Assembly (NCBI RefSeq): GCF_030064895.1
Contig: NZ_JASJEB010000011.1
Coordinates: 1 to 64,000 of the forward strand
From: Crocosphaera sp.
Lineage (GTDB): Bacteria > Cyanobacteriota > Cyanobacteriia > Cyanobacteriales > Microcystaceae
Length of the DNA stretch: 64,000 nt
Direction: 5' to 3'
Shown: positions 45,430 through 55,774 of the stretch, piece after piece
Position numbering within the stretch: the stretch's first letter is position 1
Layout of the letters: each line of letters opens with the position of its first letter
Position numbers and translations under genes: made by a program
The notes under the pieces: model-generated
The model's input: only the letters and a program-made list of their open reading frames with translations
The model's database searches: none
What the model was told of the DNA's origin: nothing

Positions 45430-45933
45430 ATGAGTAAGAAAGTTTTTAAGTTAATTTTTGTCTTGGGGTTGATGTTTTTATTATTCATACAACCTGCTTC
45501 TGCTGTCATTAGAGAAAGTAAAATCCCTCCTGACATTCTCCTTTATAAATCAATACAAACATGGCGAGATCAATCTAAAAATCCTTGGCAATTAATTTTT
45601 TATAAAGAAATAAGAGGGGATAATCAACCAACAATAAATCTTCGTTTAGTGGGATTTCCTGACTTGTTTGAATTTAAACATCCTCAACCTTTAATAATAA
45701 AACTTAATGACAATTTTACTGTTAAAGTTCCTGATATTTTTGCCAGTGACAAAGAAGCATTTTCGCCAAACACGGGACAATATGATTTTAAACCTATTTT
45801 AGAAAGCTTAGAAACTAATAGTTTTTGGTTGTTAGAATTACCTTTAAAAGATGGTGAATCTAGTACAATCAAAGTTCCTTATTTTATTTTAGAAGAATGG
45901 AAAGAAATCATCTTAATGGATAATGAACAATGA
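45430..45933 (+). CDS. Secreted DUF3122-family protein
   Basis: 167 residues from ATG 45430. The signal peptide runs from KKVFKLIFVLGLMFLLFIQP to SASAV-like ASAVIR. The mature part (KSIQTWRDQSKNPWQLIFYK, LRLVGFP) fits the cyanobacterial DUF3122 family. Function is unknown; exported to periplasm or lumen. A GTG at 45403 lies inside the heptamer repeat and is less likely. The next gene begins about 40 bp downstream on the same strand. Confidence 0.72.
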   Translation: MSKKVFKLIFVLGLMFLLFIQPASAVIRESKIPPDILLYKSIQTWRDQSKNPWQLIFYKEIRGDNQPTINLRLVGFPDLFEFKHPQPLIIKLNDNFTVKVPDIFASDKEAFSPNTGQYDFKPILESLETNSFWLLELPLKDGESSTIKVPYFILEEWKEIILMDNEQ

Positions 45934-45971
45934 ACAATGTGATTATTATTTAGATTAATTCTATTAGTATA

Positions 45972-46616
45972 ATGATATTAGCAAGAAGAAAATTACTCAA
46001 ACAAATCGAAAGCTTTAGTATAGGGTATATAACCCTACTTTTAGCAGGAACAAAGCAAATATCTGATTTAACACCACAACAAATAGAAGGGCCTTTTTAT
46101 CCCATAAATTTTCCCATAGATGATGATAATGATTTAACCTGGATAGCTGACAAGAAAAACCAAGCATTAGGAGAAAAAATTATTATTATGGGTAAAGTTT
46201 TAACTAGGGAATATCAACCCATTACCTCGGCAAAAGTAGAAATTTGGCAAGCTTGTTCTTCAGGACGTTATAATCACGAATATGATCCTAATAATGCGCC
46301 AATTGATCCTAACTTTCAAGGTTGGGGTTGGACAAATACCAGTGGAGACGGTTCCTATGTTTTTAAGACTGTTAAACCGGGGGGATACTCAGTTACCAGG
46401 TCTTGGAAAAGACCTCCTCATATTCATTTTAAAGTAACACTTCCTAGTCAGCAAGAATTGATAACTCAATTGTATTTCTCAGAAGAAAAAACTTTAAATG
46501 AAAGAGATAAAATCTTACAAAGAATTCCTCAAAATCAACAGCCTTTGGTGATAACAAAATTAATGATAAGTGAAAAATTTAAGATGAGAATCGGTCAATT
46601 CAATATTATAATCTAG
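45972..46616 (+). CDS. Intradiol ring-cleavage dioxygenase-like protein
   Basis: 214 residues. An N-terminal export-like segment with two arginines (ARRKLLKQIESFSIGYITLL) precedes the beta-sandwich. Iron ligands fit SSGRYNHEYD (Tyr), GGYSVTRSWKRPPHIHFKV (Tyr, His, His), and QGWGWTNTSGDGSYVFKTVK is a family hallmark. These enzymes cleave catechols with non-heme Fe(III). Exported intradiol dioxygenase-like proteins occur in many bacteria; the substrate here is unknown, and no aromatic-degradation genes are near. The Asn/Thr-rich context is otherwise normal. Confidence 0.85.
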   Translation: MILARRKLLKQIESFSIGYITLLLAGTKQISDLTPQQIEGPFYPINFPIDDDNDLTWIADKKNQALGEKIIIMGKVLTREYQPITSAKVEIWQACSSGRYNHEYDPNNAPIDPNFQGWGWTNTSGDGSYVFKTVKPGGYSVTRSWKRPPHIHFKVTLPSQQELITQLYFSEEKTLNERDKILQRIPQNQQPLVITKLMISEKFKMRIGQFNIII

Positions 46617-46632
46617 TAACAATTAATTGAGA

Positions 46633-47001
46633 TCAAGAAACTGTTAATAAAGGACTTGATTTAACCTTTTCTAAATTTAGAGTAAGATTATCATCTTGAC
46701 GATAAGCTTCCCATTTTCCTTGGTTAAAAACACCTTCTTGCCATTGTCCTTTAATCAATTTTTCATCAGAAGAAACCGTCCCAACATAATCAATACAATG
46801 ACGAGAACCACTAAGATAACATTTACGGAAAGTAACCGTACGGCCACTAATATTTCCCGTAACATTAGCTTCTCCGAGAGAACTATCATCTAAGATGTTA
46901 CCACTAAGAGTATTTTTCCCCTGCACTAAAGTCATTTCAAAACGAGTAGGACAATCATATTGCCAATAGGTTCCAAGCCATACCCCATTAATATCAGCCA
47001 T
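46633..47001 (-). CDS. Conserved hypothetical protein, beta-rich
   Basis: 122 residues (INGVWLGTYWQYDCPTRFEM, later VGTVSSDEKLIKGQWQEG). The pattern of short strands resembles a small lipocalin-like or avidin-like barrel, but no family is certain. It lies 30 bp upstream of... rather, just downstream of tocopherol cyclase on the same strand (30 bp gap), so cotranscription is likely. Confidence 0.65.
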   Translation of the reverse strand: MADINGVWLGTYWQYDCPTRFEMTLVQGKNTLSGNILDDSSLGEANVTGNISGRTVTFRKCYLSGSRHCIDYVGTVSSDEKLIKGQWQEGVFNQGKWEAYRQDDNLTLNLEKVKSSPLLTVS

Positions 47002-47031
47002 AACTTACTAACTTAGATTATATTTGTTTTT

Positions 47032-48138
47032 TCAATTATAAATCCAATCTTGATCCCAAGGAGATCCTCCAATTTCTAAACCACCTAAACAACTGTTAGC
47101 TTTTAATAGTATTTTTCCCTCATTATTAGCCAATTCTAGGGTTAAGTTTCCTTGAACAGTATCCCGACAAAGAAACTGTAAACCATCAGCCGTAGGAACC
47201 CTAACATAAGTCCCCAATGCCTTAGTTTTTCCCTCTACTTTAACCACAAAATCGGCATTTTTTCCCTGCATAATCCAACTTCCCCAAGGTTTAATCTGCC
47301 AAGATAAATGACTATTTTCTCTAGTAAATTGATAAAACTTTCCTTGATAATGTAACCCAATAATTCCCACAGACTCCTGCCAATTTAAAACTTGTCTTAT
47401 GCCACCAGCAGCCGTTAAAGCTAAATCAGATTCTTGTTCAAAACTATTACAATTGATCCAAAACCATTTACTCGGAAAAGAATGCCCCCAGTTCTTTTCA
47501 CTATATGCCGGAACATCACTAAACTCATACTTTTTTCCATTCCAATCAATATAACCAGTTGCCAATCCATGCGCCATTAAAACTTGCCATCCTGGGTCAA
47601 AAATAGGTAAAAAAGATAACCATCCTGCCGTTGCTTCTTGAGGATAAAAACGATTTCCCCAACCATCAATCGGTTTTATTTCATAACACCAACGACAATA
47701 ATTTTTAGTAACAGGATCTTCAAGATAACCTTGATTTAAAGTAGCAGTTGCTTGATAACCTTGATCAACAGTTTCTGCAAAAATATTTGGTTGAATAATT
47801 TGCGGTTTTAAAGTCAAATGCCTTTGTTTCCAATGACATAAAGCCAATTCTTTATCACTAGCCCAAAATGTTTTAACATTAGGAAAAATTCGATATAAAT
47901 AATCTTCATTTTGCCCTAAAACTTGTGCTGCACCTCCACTATGAGGTTTTCCAGCGATGGGATCATCAATAGAATACATAAAAGCAAAACTTTGCCCCCA
48001 TTGAGGCAAAGTAACTCGATAATACCAACCTTCAAAAAAACGCCTTGAACTACCATCCCAATGATAGCCAGAATGAGGCGTTTCCCAGGATTTTTCAGTG
48101 TTTGATATATTTCCGAAACAATGTTTTTTCAATTTCAA
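47032..48138 (-). CDS. Tocopherol cyclase
   Basis: 368 residues. TPHSGYHWDGSSRRFFEGWY, FAFMYSIDDPIAGKPHSGGA, AYSEKNWGHSFPSKWFWI and GGLEIGGSPWDQDWI are hallmarks of the plant VTE1/Synechocystis family. The enzyme closes the chromanol ring in tocopherol synthesis in thylakoid-associated lipid. Length is standard. The 150 bp upstream to nadK hold no other gene. Confidence 0.93.
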   Translation of the reverse strand: MKLKKHCFGNISNTEKSWETPHSGYHWDGSSRRFFEGWYYRVTLPQWGQSFAFMYSIDDPIAGKPHSGGAAQVLGQNEDYLYRIFPNVKTFWASDKELALCHWKQRHLTLKPQIIQPNIFAETVDQGYQATATLNQGYLEDPVTKNYCRWCYEIKPIDGWGNRFYPQEATAGWLSFLPIFDPGWQVLMAHGLATGYIDWNGKKYEFSDVPAYSEKNWGHSFPSKWFWINCNSFEQESDLALTAAGGIRQVLNWQESVGIIGLHYQGKFYQFTRENSHLSWQIKPWGSWIMQGKNADFVVKVEGKTKALGTYVRVPTADGLQFLCRDTVQGNLTLELANNEGKILLKANSCLGGLEIGGSPWDQDWIYN

Positions 48139-48294
48139 ACTTTTAATTCTAAATGATTAAGATTCTTGCCTTAAAAGCAAGAAATTAAGTCAATAACTTT
48201 CCCAGAAAAACCTTCGAGATAGTATCCACTTAACCCATCCAAGTTTAGGCAGTTTAATGGTATTATTGTATCAGTAATAATAACTGTCAACAAT

Positions 48295-49218
48295 CTAATT
48301 AACCCGATGATTATTATCAAAATGAATTCTGGTTCCAGCCCATTGTAACTTTTCTCGTAGGGTTTGATAGAAAGAATAATTTTCTCGTAAAACAATAAAC
48401 CTAGCCATACGATCCGCCATTTTGACCGATATCCATTGACCTGGCCAAATAGAAGTAGCTAAAGAACTATCAGTCCATAACTTAGTATTTAACTCATAAT
48501 CTCCCAAGGACCAAATATTAACAATAGACCCCGGAGGAATAACAATAGGACGACTCGAGAGACTTAAAGGACAAATAGGCGTAACAGCGATCGCATCCAT
48601 TCCTGGGTGAATAATTGGCCCATTAGCTGAGGCAGTGTAACAAGTCGAACCGGTAGGAGTAGCAACCAATAAGCCATCTCCCTGATATTGATCCACAATT
48701 TCTCCATCCACTTCTAGTTCTAAAATAGCGGTGGGCATTCGGTCAATACTGGCCGGTTTGATACACATTTCATTGAGACAGTAGTAGCGATCGCTAGTCG
48801 TTTCAGGAGAACAGCGATCGCCTTCACATACCCGCGCCTCTAACATCATCCTTTGTGACATAGCGTAACGATCGCTTTGCAAACGATGCCATACTTGTGC
48901 AGTATCCTTAAATAATTCAAACGGTTCGGTTAAAAAGCCGAGATGTCCCCCCACATTCACCGCTAAAATTGGAATACCTTCGGGAGCCAGTTGTCTTGCA
49001 GAAGCTAAAATAGTGCCATCTCCCCCTAAAACGATGGCTAAATCGATTTTTTCTGAAGCAGAGGAAAGAAATACAGGATAAGGATTATCTTTGTAACCAC
49101 TTGGCCCCATTAATACTTTACAGTCAAGGGCTTCTAGTTCTTTCGCGCAGCGTTGCGCCCATTTTTGACTGTCTGGGTCTCCTGCTTTATAGGCGATGAT
49201 AACTTGTTTGAGTTCCAC
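48295..49218 (-). CDS. nadK: NAD(+) kinase
   Basis: 307 residues. The GGDGT motif lies at about residue 64 (DLAIVLGGDGTILASARQ). GGHLGFLTE, LNEMCIKPA and TPTGSTCYTASANGPIIHPG are diagnostic. It phosphorylates NAD to NADP. Cyanobacteria usually carry two nadK paralogues, and this is one of them. It is on the same strand as tocopherol cyclase but about 160 bp upstream of it. Confidence 0.95.
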   Translation of the reverse strand: MELKQVIIAYKAGDPDSQKWAQRCAKELEALDCKVLMGPSGYKDNPYPVFLSSASEKIDLAIVLGGDGTILASARQLAPEGIPILAVNVGGHLGFLTEPFELFKDTAQVWHRLQSDRYAMSQRMMLEARVCEGDRCSPETTSDRYYCLNEMCIKPASIDRMPTAILELEVDGEIVDQYQGDGLLVATPTGSTCYTASANGPIIHPGMDAIAVTPICPLSLSSRPIVIPPGSIVNIWSLGDYELNTKLWTDSSLATSIWPGQWISVKMADRMARFIVLRENYSFYQTLREKLQWAGTRIHFDNNHRVN

Positions 49219-49435
49219 TTTGATCTACTAGATAGGGATCTTCTTTTCATTTTGCACCCTAATGCTCTAGCATTGGAGAAACTTTAGCTACATTTTACCA
49301 GGGCTGGTTAGTGAGCAGTTACCAGTTATCGGTTACTTTTGATACATTGCATATTTTTGAGTTTTGATTATCTTAATAAGAAGGGCTAATTAGCCTAGTC
49401 CTGATTTGGATTGACTTACTAGATAACTATAACTT

Positions 49436-49816
49436 ATGAACCCTTTACGATTTGTGAATTATGTTTGGCCTGCTTTTATCAGTATGGTGATTTTAAGTGC
49501 GATCGTGGCTTCTTTGCCCGATGTACTAGCCAATGAACCCTCAGTGACGAAAGTGGAAAACGTTGAACCCCTAGAAACCCCTACAGGAAACTGGCAAGAT
49601 TTACAGGGACTAGAAAGCCAAGATGATCAACAATGGTCTTGGGATATTGAAGAAAGTGACGGCATCATTTCTGAAAATCTTGAGTATGAAATCTCCCCCG
49701 ACCTTTCTAATGACTCTCCTGTTGTTGATGTTGAAAAAGAAGACCAAGACTGGGAAAATAGTAATCGAGGTGATCCTAAACAAAGTGGGGGTTTAATCCC
49801 TGTTGCTGAATTTTAG
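49436..49816 (+). CDS. Acidic exported hypothetical protein
   Basis: 126 residues with a signal peptide (WPAFISMVILSAIVASLPDV, cut near ALA/NEP) followed by a low-complexity Asp/Glu/Ser-rich region (SWDIEESDGIISENLEYEIS). No family is recognised. A plus-strand neighbour follows after about 110 bp. The mature chain is probably disordered. Confidence 0.6.
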   Translation: MNPLRFVNYVWPAFISMVILSAIVASLPDVLANEPSVTKVENVEPLETPTGNWQDLQGLESQDDQQWSWDIEESDGIISENLEYEISPDLSNDSPVVDVEKEDQDWENSNRGDPKQSGGLIPVAEF

Positions 49817-49925
49817 TCATGTTTTAACCCTTGTTAATCATTAACTACTATACTTGAGCTTAAGATCCTGAGCCTCTTTTAAAATTCTTTTTGACTTACT
49901 TTTTCACACATTTCCACTAATAATT

Positions 49926-50387
49926 ATGTATAAAAAAATCCTCTCATTCATGCTTTTTTCAGCAGCCATTGTAGCAAGTAACTTACCTGTCATAGCACAA
50001 AATAACATCCTAAAATCTTATCGCTGGAAAAATCGACTTTTATTAGTATTTGTTCCCCAAGTTCAAGACCAACGCTTAACAACCATAAAACAAACATTAC
50101 AAGCAGTAGAATGCGAGTTTGAAGATCGAGACTTGTTATTAGGTGTGTTGACACGGAATGCACCCAGTCGCATTGGAAATGATCTTATTTCCTCCTACGA
50201 TGAAGCAGAATTGAGACAAAAATATGACATTAAATCTAATCAGTTTGCTGTTATTTTAATTGGTAAAGATGGAAAACCCAAAAATCAGTTATCTGACGTA
50301 CCACAAATAGAGAAAATTTTTGCACAAATTGATACTATGCCTATGCGTCAACAAGAAATGTCTGAAACTTCTAATCAGTGTAATTAG
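49926..50387 (+). CDS. Secreted DUF4174-family protein
   Basis: 153 residues. Signal peptide from KKILSFMLFSAAIVASNLPV to AQNN. The mature domain (SYRWKNRLLLVFVPQVQDQR, ELRQKYDIKSNQFAVILIGK, DGKPK) has the thioredoxin-like outline of DUF4174. No CxxC is present, so a redox role is not supported. Function unknown. Confidence 0.78.
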   Translation: MYKKILSFMLFSAAIVASNLPVIAQNNILKSYRWKNRLLLVFVPQVQDQRLTTIKQTLQAVECEFEDRDLLLGVLTRNAPSRIGNDLISSYDEAELRQKYDIKSNQFAVILIGKDGKPKNQLSDVPQIEKIFAQIDTMPMRQQEMSETSNQCN

Positions 50388-50473
50388 TCCAGCTCTAATT
50401 TCTTTACTGATATGATTACCTATTGACAAAATGAGTCCTAATTATCTACAATAATAGATTGTGTGAACTCTAG

Positions 50474-51808
<1,335 letters not shown>

Positions 51809-51841
51809 AGTTAATTAACACAAAAAAAGTGAGTAGTTCTT

Positions 51842-52144
51842 ATGTCTTTATCTATTGAATGTCAAAAACGTCCCGAAAATGCTAAAGGTAATGCCTTACG
51901 TCGTGAAGGCTTAATTCCTGCTACCTTATACGGTCATAAGGGTACAGAATCTATGCAATTAGTTGTCAATCAAAAGGAAGCAGCTTTAATGCTTAGAGGA
52001 GTAACGGTTGATGAAACAGTGATCGATGTTAATATTCCTGATTTATCTTGGAACGGTCAAGCAGTTATCAAGGAAATACAGGCGCATCCTTGGAAACGGA
52101 ATCTTATTCATCTTAGCTTCTGTTCCGTTAAACCTGATGCTTAA
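51842..52144 (+). CDS. rplY: Ribosomal protein L25, short form
   Basis: 100 residues: SIECQKRPENAKGNALRREG, LIPATLYGHKG and LSWNGQAVIKEIQAHPWKRN. It binds 5S rRNA. Many bacteria have a ~200-residue Ctc form; this one lacks the extra C-terminal domain. It is 33 bp after purA, probably in one transcript, and is followed by a strong terminator. Confidence 0.9.
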   Translation: MSLSIECQKRPENAKGNALRREGLIPATLYGHKGTESMQLVVNQKEAALMLRGVTVDETVIDVNIPDLSWNGQAVIKEIQAHPWKRNLIHLSFCSVKPDA

Positions 52145-52164
52145 TCATTAATAATTATAGGATT

Positions 52165-52194
52165 AGAGGTTAACTGCGGTTAACCTCTTTTTTT
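52165..52194 (+). terminator. Strong intrinsic terminator after rplY
   Basis: AGAGGTTAAC (52165-52174), loop TGCG, GTTAACCTCT (52179-52188), then a run of T. A perfect 10-bp stem. Confidence 0.9.
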
Positions 52195-52317
52195 GTTGAT
52201 GGATAATCTTATTTGTGACTTAATTTCAAGTGTTTAGTGATTTAACTCACATTGTTTAAAGAAAAAGTCTGTTTTCCTAGATAAAGAAATATCTCTGTTA
52301 ACTCATCCTACTAACGT

Positions 52318-53061
52318 ATGTCAGCTAAATTCTCTCAAGAAATGATTGCCGAATGTCAAAAGAGTAGCGGATGGATTTATCTAATACAGGCAGAAGGAAC
52401 AGAAAAATATAAAATCGGGCGATCGCAAAATCCTCATCAACGACTTCAATACCTACAAACGAGTTCTCCAATTCTCCTAAAATTAGTGTTTACTCAATGG
52501 ACAATAAACTGTTTTGCTTTGGAGAAGGCGTTACATGAAATATATAAAGAAAAACGACTACATGGAGAGTGGTTTCATCTTTCAGAACATATTCGATACT
52601 TCATTACTACAGAGATAAAAACTATGCTTTACTTTCATGAAGACGTTAGTTTTTTCCCAGGCGAATTAATAAACGAATTTTATACAACAAAACTGGCTGA
52701 AAAATGGGAAGATTCTCACATCATACTAAACGAAGAGAGTAATCATCCACAATTTAGCTGGATTCGTTTTCTTTACGAAGAGGTAATGGAGTGTTTCTGC
52801 TTGTTATTTACGGAGTATTTGTTTGGATCAAATATACAATTAGTAGAAACCTATGCGTTACAATTTAATTTTCTAGCTTCTTATGCAGTTCACGAACTTG
52901 CAACAGATATTATTGCTGATAAGCTTAATTCAAATAAATTACCAGATATTGACTTTAGAAGAACAAGTATGGATATTATTGATAAGCATTGGTCTAGGAA
53001 ACTTCTTGAGGAAACATATTCTAAGATATACAAAATATATATAACTGGTACAAATTTTTAA
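52318..53061 (+). CDS. GIY-YIG-like (T5orf172) domain protein
   Basis: 247 residues. The N-terminal ~100 residues have GWIYLIQAEG, KYKIGRSQNPHQRLQYLQTS and ALHEIYKEKRLHGEWFHL. This is the T5orf172/Mug113 branch of the GIY-YIG superfamily, found in phage and host proteins. The C-terminal 140 residues are helical and unassigned. Whether the nuclease site is active is unclear, since catalytic Arg and Glu positions (R46-like, E83-like) seem present. It is a single gene after the rplY terminator, likely accessory DNA. Confidence 0.7.
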   Translation: MSAKFSQEMIAECQKSSGWIYLIQAEGTEKYKIGRSQNPHQRLQYLQTSSPILLKLVFTQWTINCFALEKALHEIYKEKRLHGEWFHLSEHIRYFITTEIKTMLYFHEDVSFFPGELINEFYTTKLAEKWEDSHIILNEESNHPQFSWIRFLYEEVMECFCLLFTEYLFGSNIQLVETYALQFNFLASYAVHELATDIIADKLNSNKLPDIDFRRTSMDIIDKHWSRKLLEETYSKIYKIYITGTNF

Positions 53062-53122
53062 GAAATATTATTTCCATCAAATTAGATTACAAAAAGTAAT
53101 AAAATTTTGTTAATTAATTTAA

Positions 53123-54139
53123 TTAGACCCAAAACGCAAAAGCCGCTAAACCCATAAATACCATAGGCACTACCCATTTTAAAATATCATCTAAATATAA
53201 GGCTAAATCACGATAGCCCCCGGCAACTAAGTTAATACTGGTAACAGATTCTACTAAAGCAATAAATACTAATAACATTGACCCCACAATCACTTTATCT
53301 TCTGCGGTGAGATAATTCATTTTAGGCAGTTCTTGTCGTAAAATAAACTGATAAGTAATTAAACTGACCATTGTGGCAGTAGCTAGGGTAATTTGTGGAA
53401 TAATTTGTGTGGGTTCTAACCAAAAAACTAAGTCCGACATAAATACAATTAAAGCTACAGGAAACAGCACTCGCCAAGCATAAAAACTGGAGTGTCTTTT
53501 CACTTTTATTTGATAGTCAAATCTAGCATAATCTTGTTGTTCTGGTTGTAAATAATGGGCATGACTATGGGTACTCAGTCCGACAATAGACCAATTAACC
53601 AAAGAAATTTCAGGACTAATACCATTGAGTTCTTCTGCTTCGATAAAATGGATTTCTTCGGGAGAATAACTAAAAGATATTAGTTCAATTTTAATGGTTT
53701 GTTCGTCAAAAGGAAATCGCCTTAAGTTTAGGCTGGTAGATAATTTACCATAAAATCGTTGTCTATAAGTAACAATTCCCTGGGAATTTACATGGACAAT
53801 TTCCTCTAACTCTTTGTTTAAATTACGTTGATTAATAATGTGCAGATTAGGATGCCAAACCTCCTCTAGTTTGCACTGATAAGGAGCAAGATTAGTGTTA
53901 GATAAAGCAGAATCTAAACGAGAATCATACCACTGTAATCCTAGATAAAAATCAATATAAACTGTTTGCTCTACTTCATTAATTTTTGCTAAATCTAACG
54001 TATAAATTCCCACTAATATTTGTGTAATTTCTGGATCATCATTGGGTCTAGGAATAGCTTGGTCGTGGGGGATAAACCAATGCTTTTTTTTATCCTTAGT
54101 AACAGCCATTTGTATTCTTGCAGGGAAGCGAATTGTCAT
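53123..54139 (-). CDS. Pentameric ligand-gated ion channel homologue (Cys-loop family)
   Basis: 338 residues. The beta-sandwich receptor domain (VYIDFYLGLQWYDSRL, VEEVWHPNL-like segment, NLRRFPFDEQTIKIELISFS) is followed by four membrane helices: M1 FYAWRVLFPVALIVFMSDLV, M2 IPQITLATATMVSLITYQF, M3 VGSMLLVFIALVESVTSI and M4 at the end. Prokaryotic relatives include GLIC, a proton-gated cation channel from Gloeobacter. No signal peptide precedes the receptor domain, and an in-frame stop codon lies 13 codons upstream of the ATG with no alternative start between. Gating ligand unknown. The gene is single. Confidence 0.88.
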   Translation of the reverse strand: MTIRFPARIQMAVTKDKKKHWFIPHDQAIPRPNDDPEITQILVGIYTLDLAKINEVEQTVYIDFYLGLQWYDSRLDSALSNTNLAPYQCKLEEVWHPNLHIINQRNLNKELEEIVHVNSQGIVTYRQRFYGKLSTSLNLRRFPFDEQTIKIELISFSYSPEEIHFIEAEELNGISPEISLVNWSIVGLSTHSHAHYLQPEQQDYARFDYQIKVKRHSSFYAWRVLFPVALIVFMSDLVFWLEPTQIIPQITLATATMVSLITYQFILRQELPKMNYLTAEDKVIVGSMLLVFIALVESVTSINLVAGGYRDLALYLDDILKWVVPMVFMGLAAFAFWV

Positions 54140-54457
54140 GAATTCGTAACAAGTAAGCTGACTCAGTATTCGCGCTCAAGACTGAGTAAATATTACTTCT
54201 AATTAATATGATAAAGGTTAATTTTAATCAAAGCTAAAAATTTTATATTTAATTTTTAACCTGAAATTCTTAGGTTATTGTTTCGAGAAACAGTGTATTA
54301 TCTTACAGCAATTTTCATTGATATATATTATGACTCTACCTATAGCAATCACCGAATTATTCATAAGAACTTCGAGATTCCGCCTTTAGTTCCCCTTTCA
54401 GCTTGCCGTAAAATTTTGATAGGATAAGAGTATTATTTTCTCTCTCACCGTAAATCT

Positions 54458-54979
54458 ATGCCTAGAACCCAACGTAATGATAATTTTATCGACAAAAGCT
54501 TTACGGTAATGGCAGATATCATCCTCAAAATTCTGCCGGCCAACAAAAAGGCTAAAGAAGCTTTTGTCTATTATCGAGATGGTATGTCAGCCCAAGCAGA
54601 CGGGGAATATGCCGAAGCTTTAGATAATTATTATGAAGCACTGAAATTAGAAGAGGATGGCAACGATCGCAGTTTCATCCTCTACAATATCGGCATTATC
54701 CACGCTAGTAATGGGGAACACGAAAAAGCCCTCAATTATTATGAAGAAGCGGTTGACTTAAACCCCCAAATGCCTTCAGCTTTAAATAATATTGCTGTTA
54801 TCTACCATTATCAAGGGGAACAAGCTAAGTCAGAAGGCAAGAAAAACGAAGCGGAGGCTTTGTTTGATAAAGCAGGGGAATACTGGAAACAGGCTATCCG
54901 TCTTGCCCCCAATAATTACATTGAAGCCCAAAATTGGCTGAAAATTACAGGACGCTCGGAAATGGATGTCTTTTTCTAA
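54458..54979 (+). CDS. ycf3: Photosystem I assembly protein Ycf3
   Basis: 173 residues with three TPR units ([58 protein letters not shown]). Start [20 protein letters not shown] is canonical for Ycf3. It is needed to assemble PSI reaction-centre subunits at the thylakoid. gatC follows after 21 bp on the same strand. The 318-bp upstream gap shows no gene or clear structure. Confidence 0.95.
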   Translation: MPRTQRNDNFIDKSFTVMADIILKILPANKKAKEAFVYYRDGMSAQADGEYAEALDNYYEALKLEEDGNDRSFILYNIGIIHASNGEHEKALNYYEEAVDLNPQMPSALNNIAVIYHYQGEQAKSEGKKNEAEALFDKAGEYWKQAIRLAPNNYIEAQNWLKITGRSEMDVFF

Positions 54980-55000
54980 AGCAAACCACAGGAAACTTTT

Positions 55001-55297
55001 ATGTTAGATACTGAACAAGTCCAAAAGATCGCCCATTTAGCTCGTTTAGAGATTACCAACGCAGAAGAAGAGGAATTTGCAGGTCAATTAAGCAGCATTT
55101 TAGACTATTTTGAACAGTTAAGCGAGTTGGATACGGAAAATGTTGCCCCCACCACTCGCGCTATTGAGTTAAGCAATATCACCCGTCAGGATAGTTCTGA
55201 GGTTTATGGGGATTGCTCTGCTTTATTAGAACAGGCCCCAAACCCAGAAGGAGAGTTTTTTAGAGTTCCCCAAATTCTCAACACCGATGAAGAATAA
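55001..55297 (+). CDS. gatC: Asp-tRNA(Asn)/Glu-tRNA(Gln) amidotransferase subunit C
   Basis: 98 residues of standard Gat[49 protein letters not shown]. With GatA and GatB it forms Gln-tRNA by transamidation. An AGGAAAC-type site precedes the ATG. A hairpin terminator follows. Confidence 0.93.
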   Translation: MLDTEQVQKIAHLARLEITNAEEEEFAGQLSSILDYFEQLSELDTENVAPTTRAIELSNITRQDSSEVYGDCSALLEQAPNPEGEFFRVPQILNTDEE

Positions 55298-55301
55298 TTA
55301 A

Positions 55302-55327
55302 AGACCCCGTTGTTAATTACGGGGTCT
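55302..55327 (+). terminator. Hairpin after gatC
   Basis: AGACCCCGT (55302-55310) pairs with ACGGGGTCT (55319-55327). The U-run is poor, so termination may be partial; the ffs promoter starts directly after. Confidence 0.6.
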
Positions 55328-55346
55328 AATTGGAATATTTTTATGT

Positions 55347-55352
55347 TATAAT
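55347..55352 (+). promoter_or_regulatory. -10 box of the SRP RNA gene
   Basis: TATAAT at 55347-55352 lies 8 bp before the 5' base of the SRP RNA stem at 55360. No good -35 box is seen at the usual spacing. Confidence 0.55.
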
Positions 55353-55359
55353 AGTTAAT

Positions 55360-55458
55360 GACTTGGACCTACGCAATTACAACGCCCAAACCTTGTCAGG
55401 ACCTGACGGTAGCAGCAATACGGGATGCTTGTGATAGGCGTGGACTCCGAGTCTTTTT
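55360..55458 (+). ncRNA. ffs: Signal recognition particle RNA (4.5S type)
   Basis: The apical domain TTGTCAGGACCTGACGGTAG with CAGCAATACGG matches the bacterial SRP RNA binding site for Ffh. The ends GACTTGGA (55360-55367) and TCCGAGTC (55446-55453) pair to form the outer helix, and CGCC / GGCG form an inner one. A T-run follows at once. The RNA acts in co-translational membrane targeting. About 95 nt, usual for cyanobacteria. Confidence 0.85.
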
Positions 55459-55509
55459 AGTTGGTGAAAGTTTTTATAAAGTTTTTTATTATAGAATTTA
55501 CTTAGCATA

Positions 55510-55701
55510 TTAAGAGATATTTGTCAAGTAGGTCAAGCAATGACCCATGAGGAAATAGACCACTAGCATGGCAGCAGCAGCTAAAGCGACTAAAGTGCCT
55601 GCTAACATCAGGGAAAACTCTTGGTTATCGACGGCCTCCTGCATCAAATGCAGTGACCAAGCAACTAGGGCAACGTCAAATATTAAAATAGGTATCAACA
55701 T
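55510..55701 (-). CDS. Small membrane protein of unknown function
   Basis: 63 residues with two hydrophobic helices (LIPILIFDVALVAWSLHLM and MLAGTLVALAAAAMLVVYFL). It has conserved-looking spacing and no overlap with another gene. Small two-helix proteins are frequent in cyanobacteria, but no family was recognised. Confidence 0.55.
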   Translation of the reverse strand: MLIPILIFDVALVAWSLHLMQEAVDNQEFSLMLAGTLVALAAAAMLVVYFLMGHCLTYLTNIS

Positions 55702-55774
55702 ATTTTAAAAAATGTTAATTTTCATTTCTATTTTAATACAGATTTCTGAGGTAACAATCACAAATCCTAAAAAA

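Noticed and set aside
48171-48395. A 74-codon minus-strand frame between tocopherol cyclase and nadK
   Set aside because: Half of it is an alternate frame of nadK, and the rest has no recognisable features.
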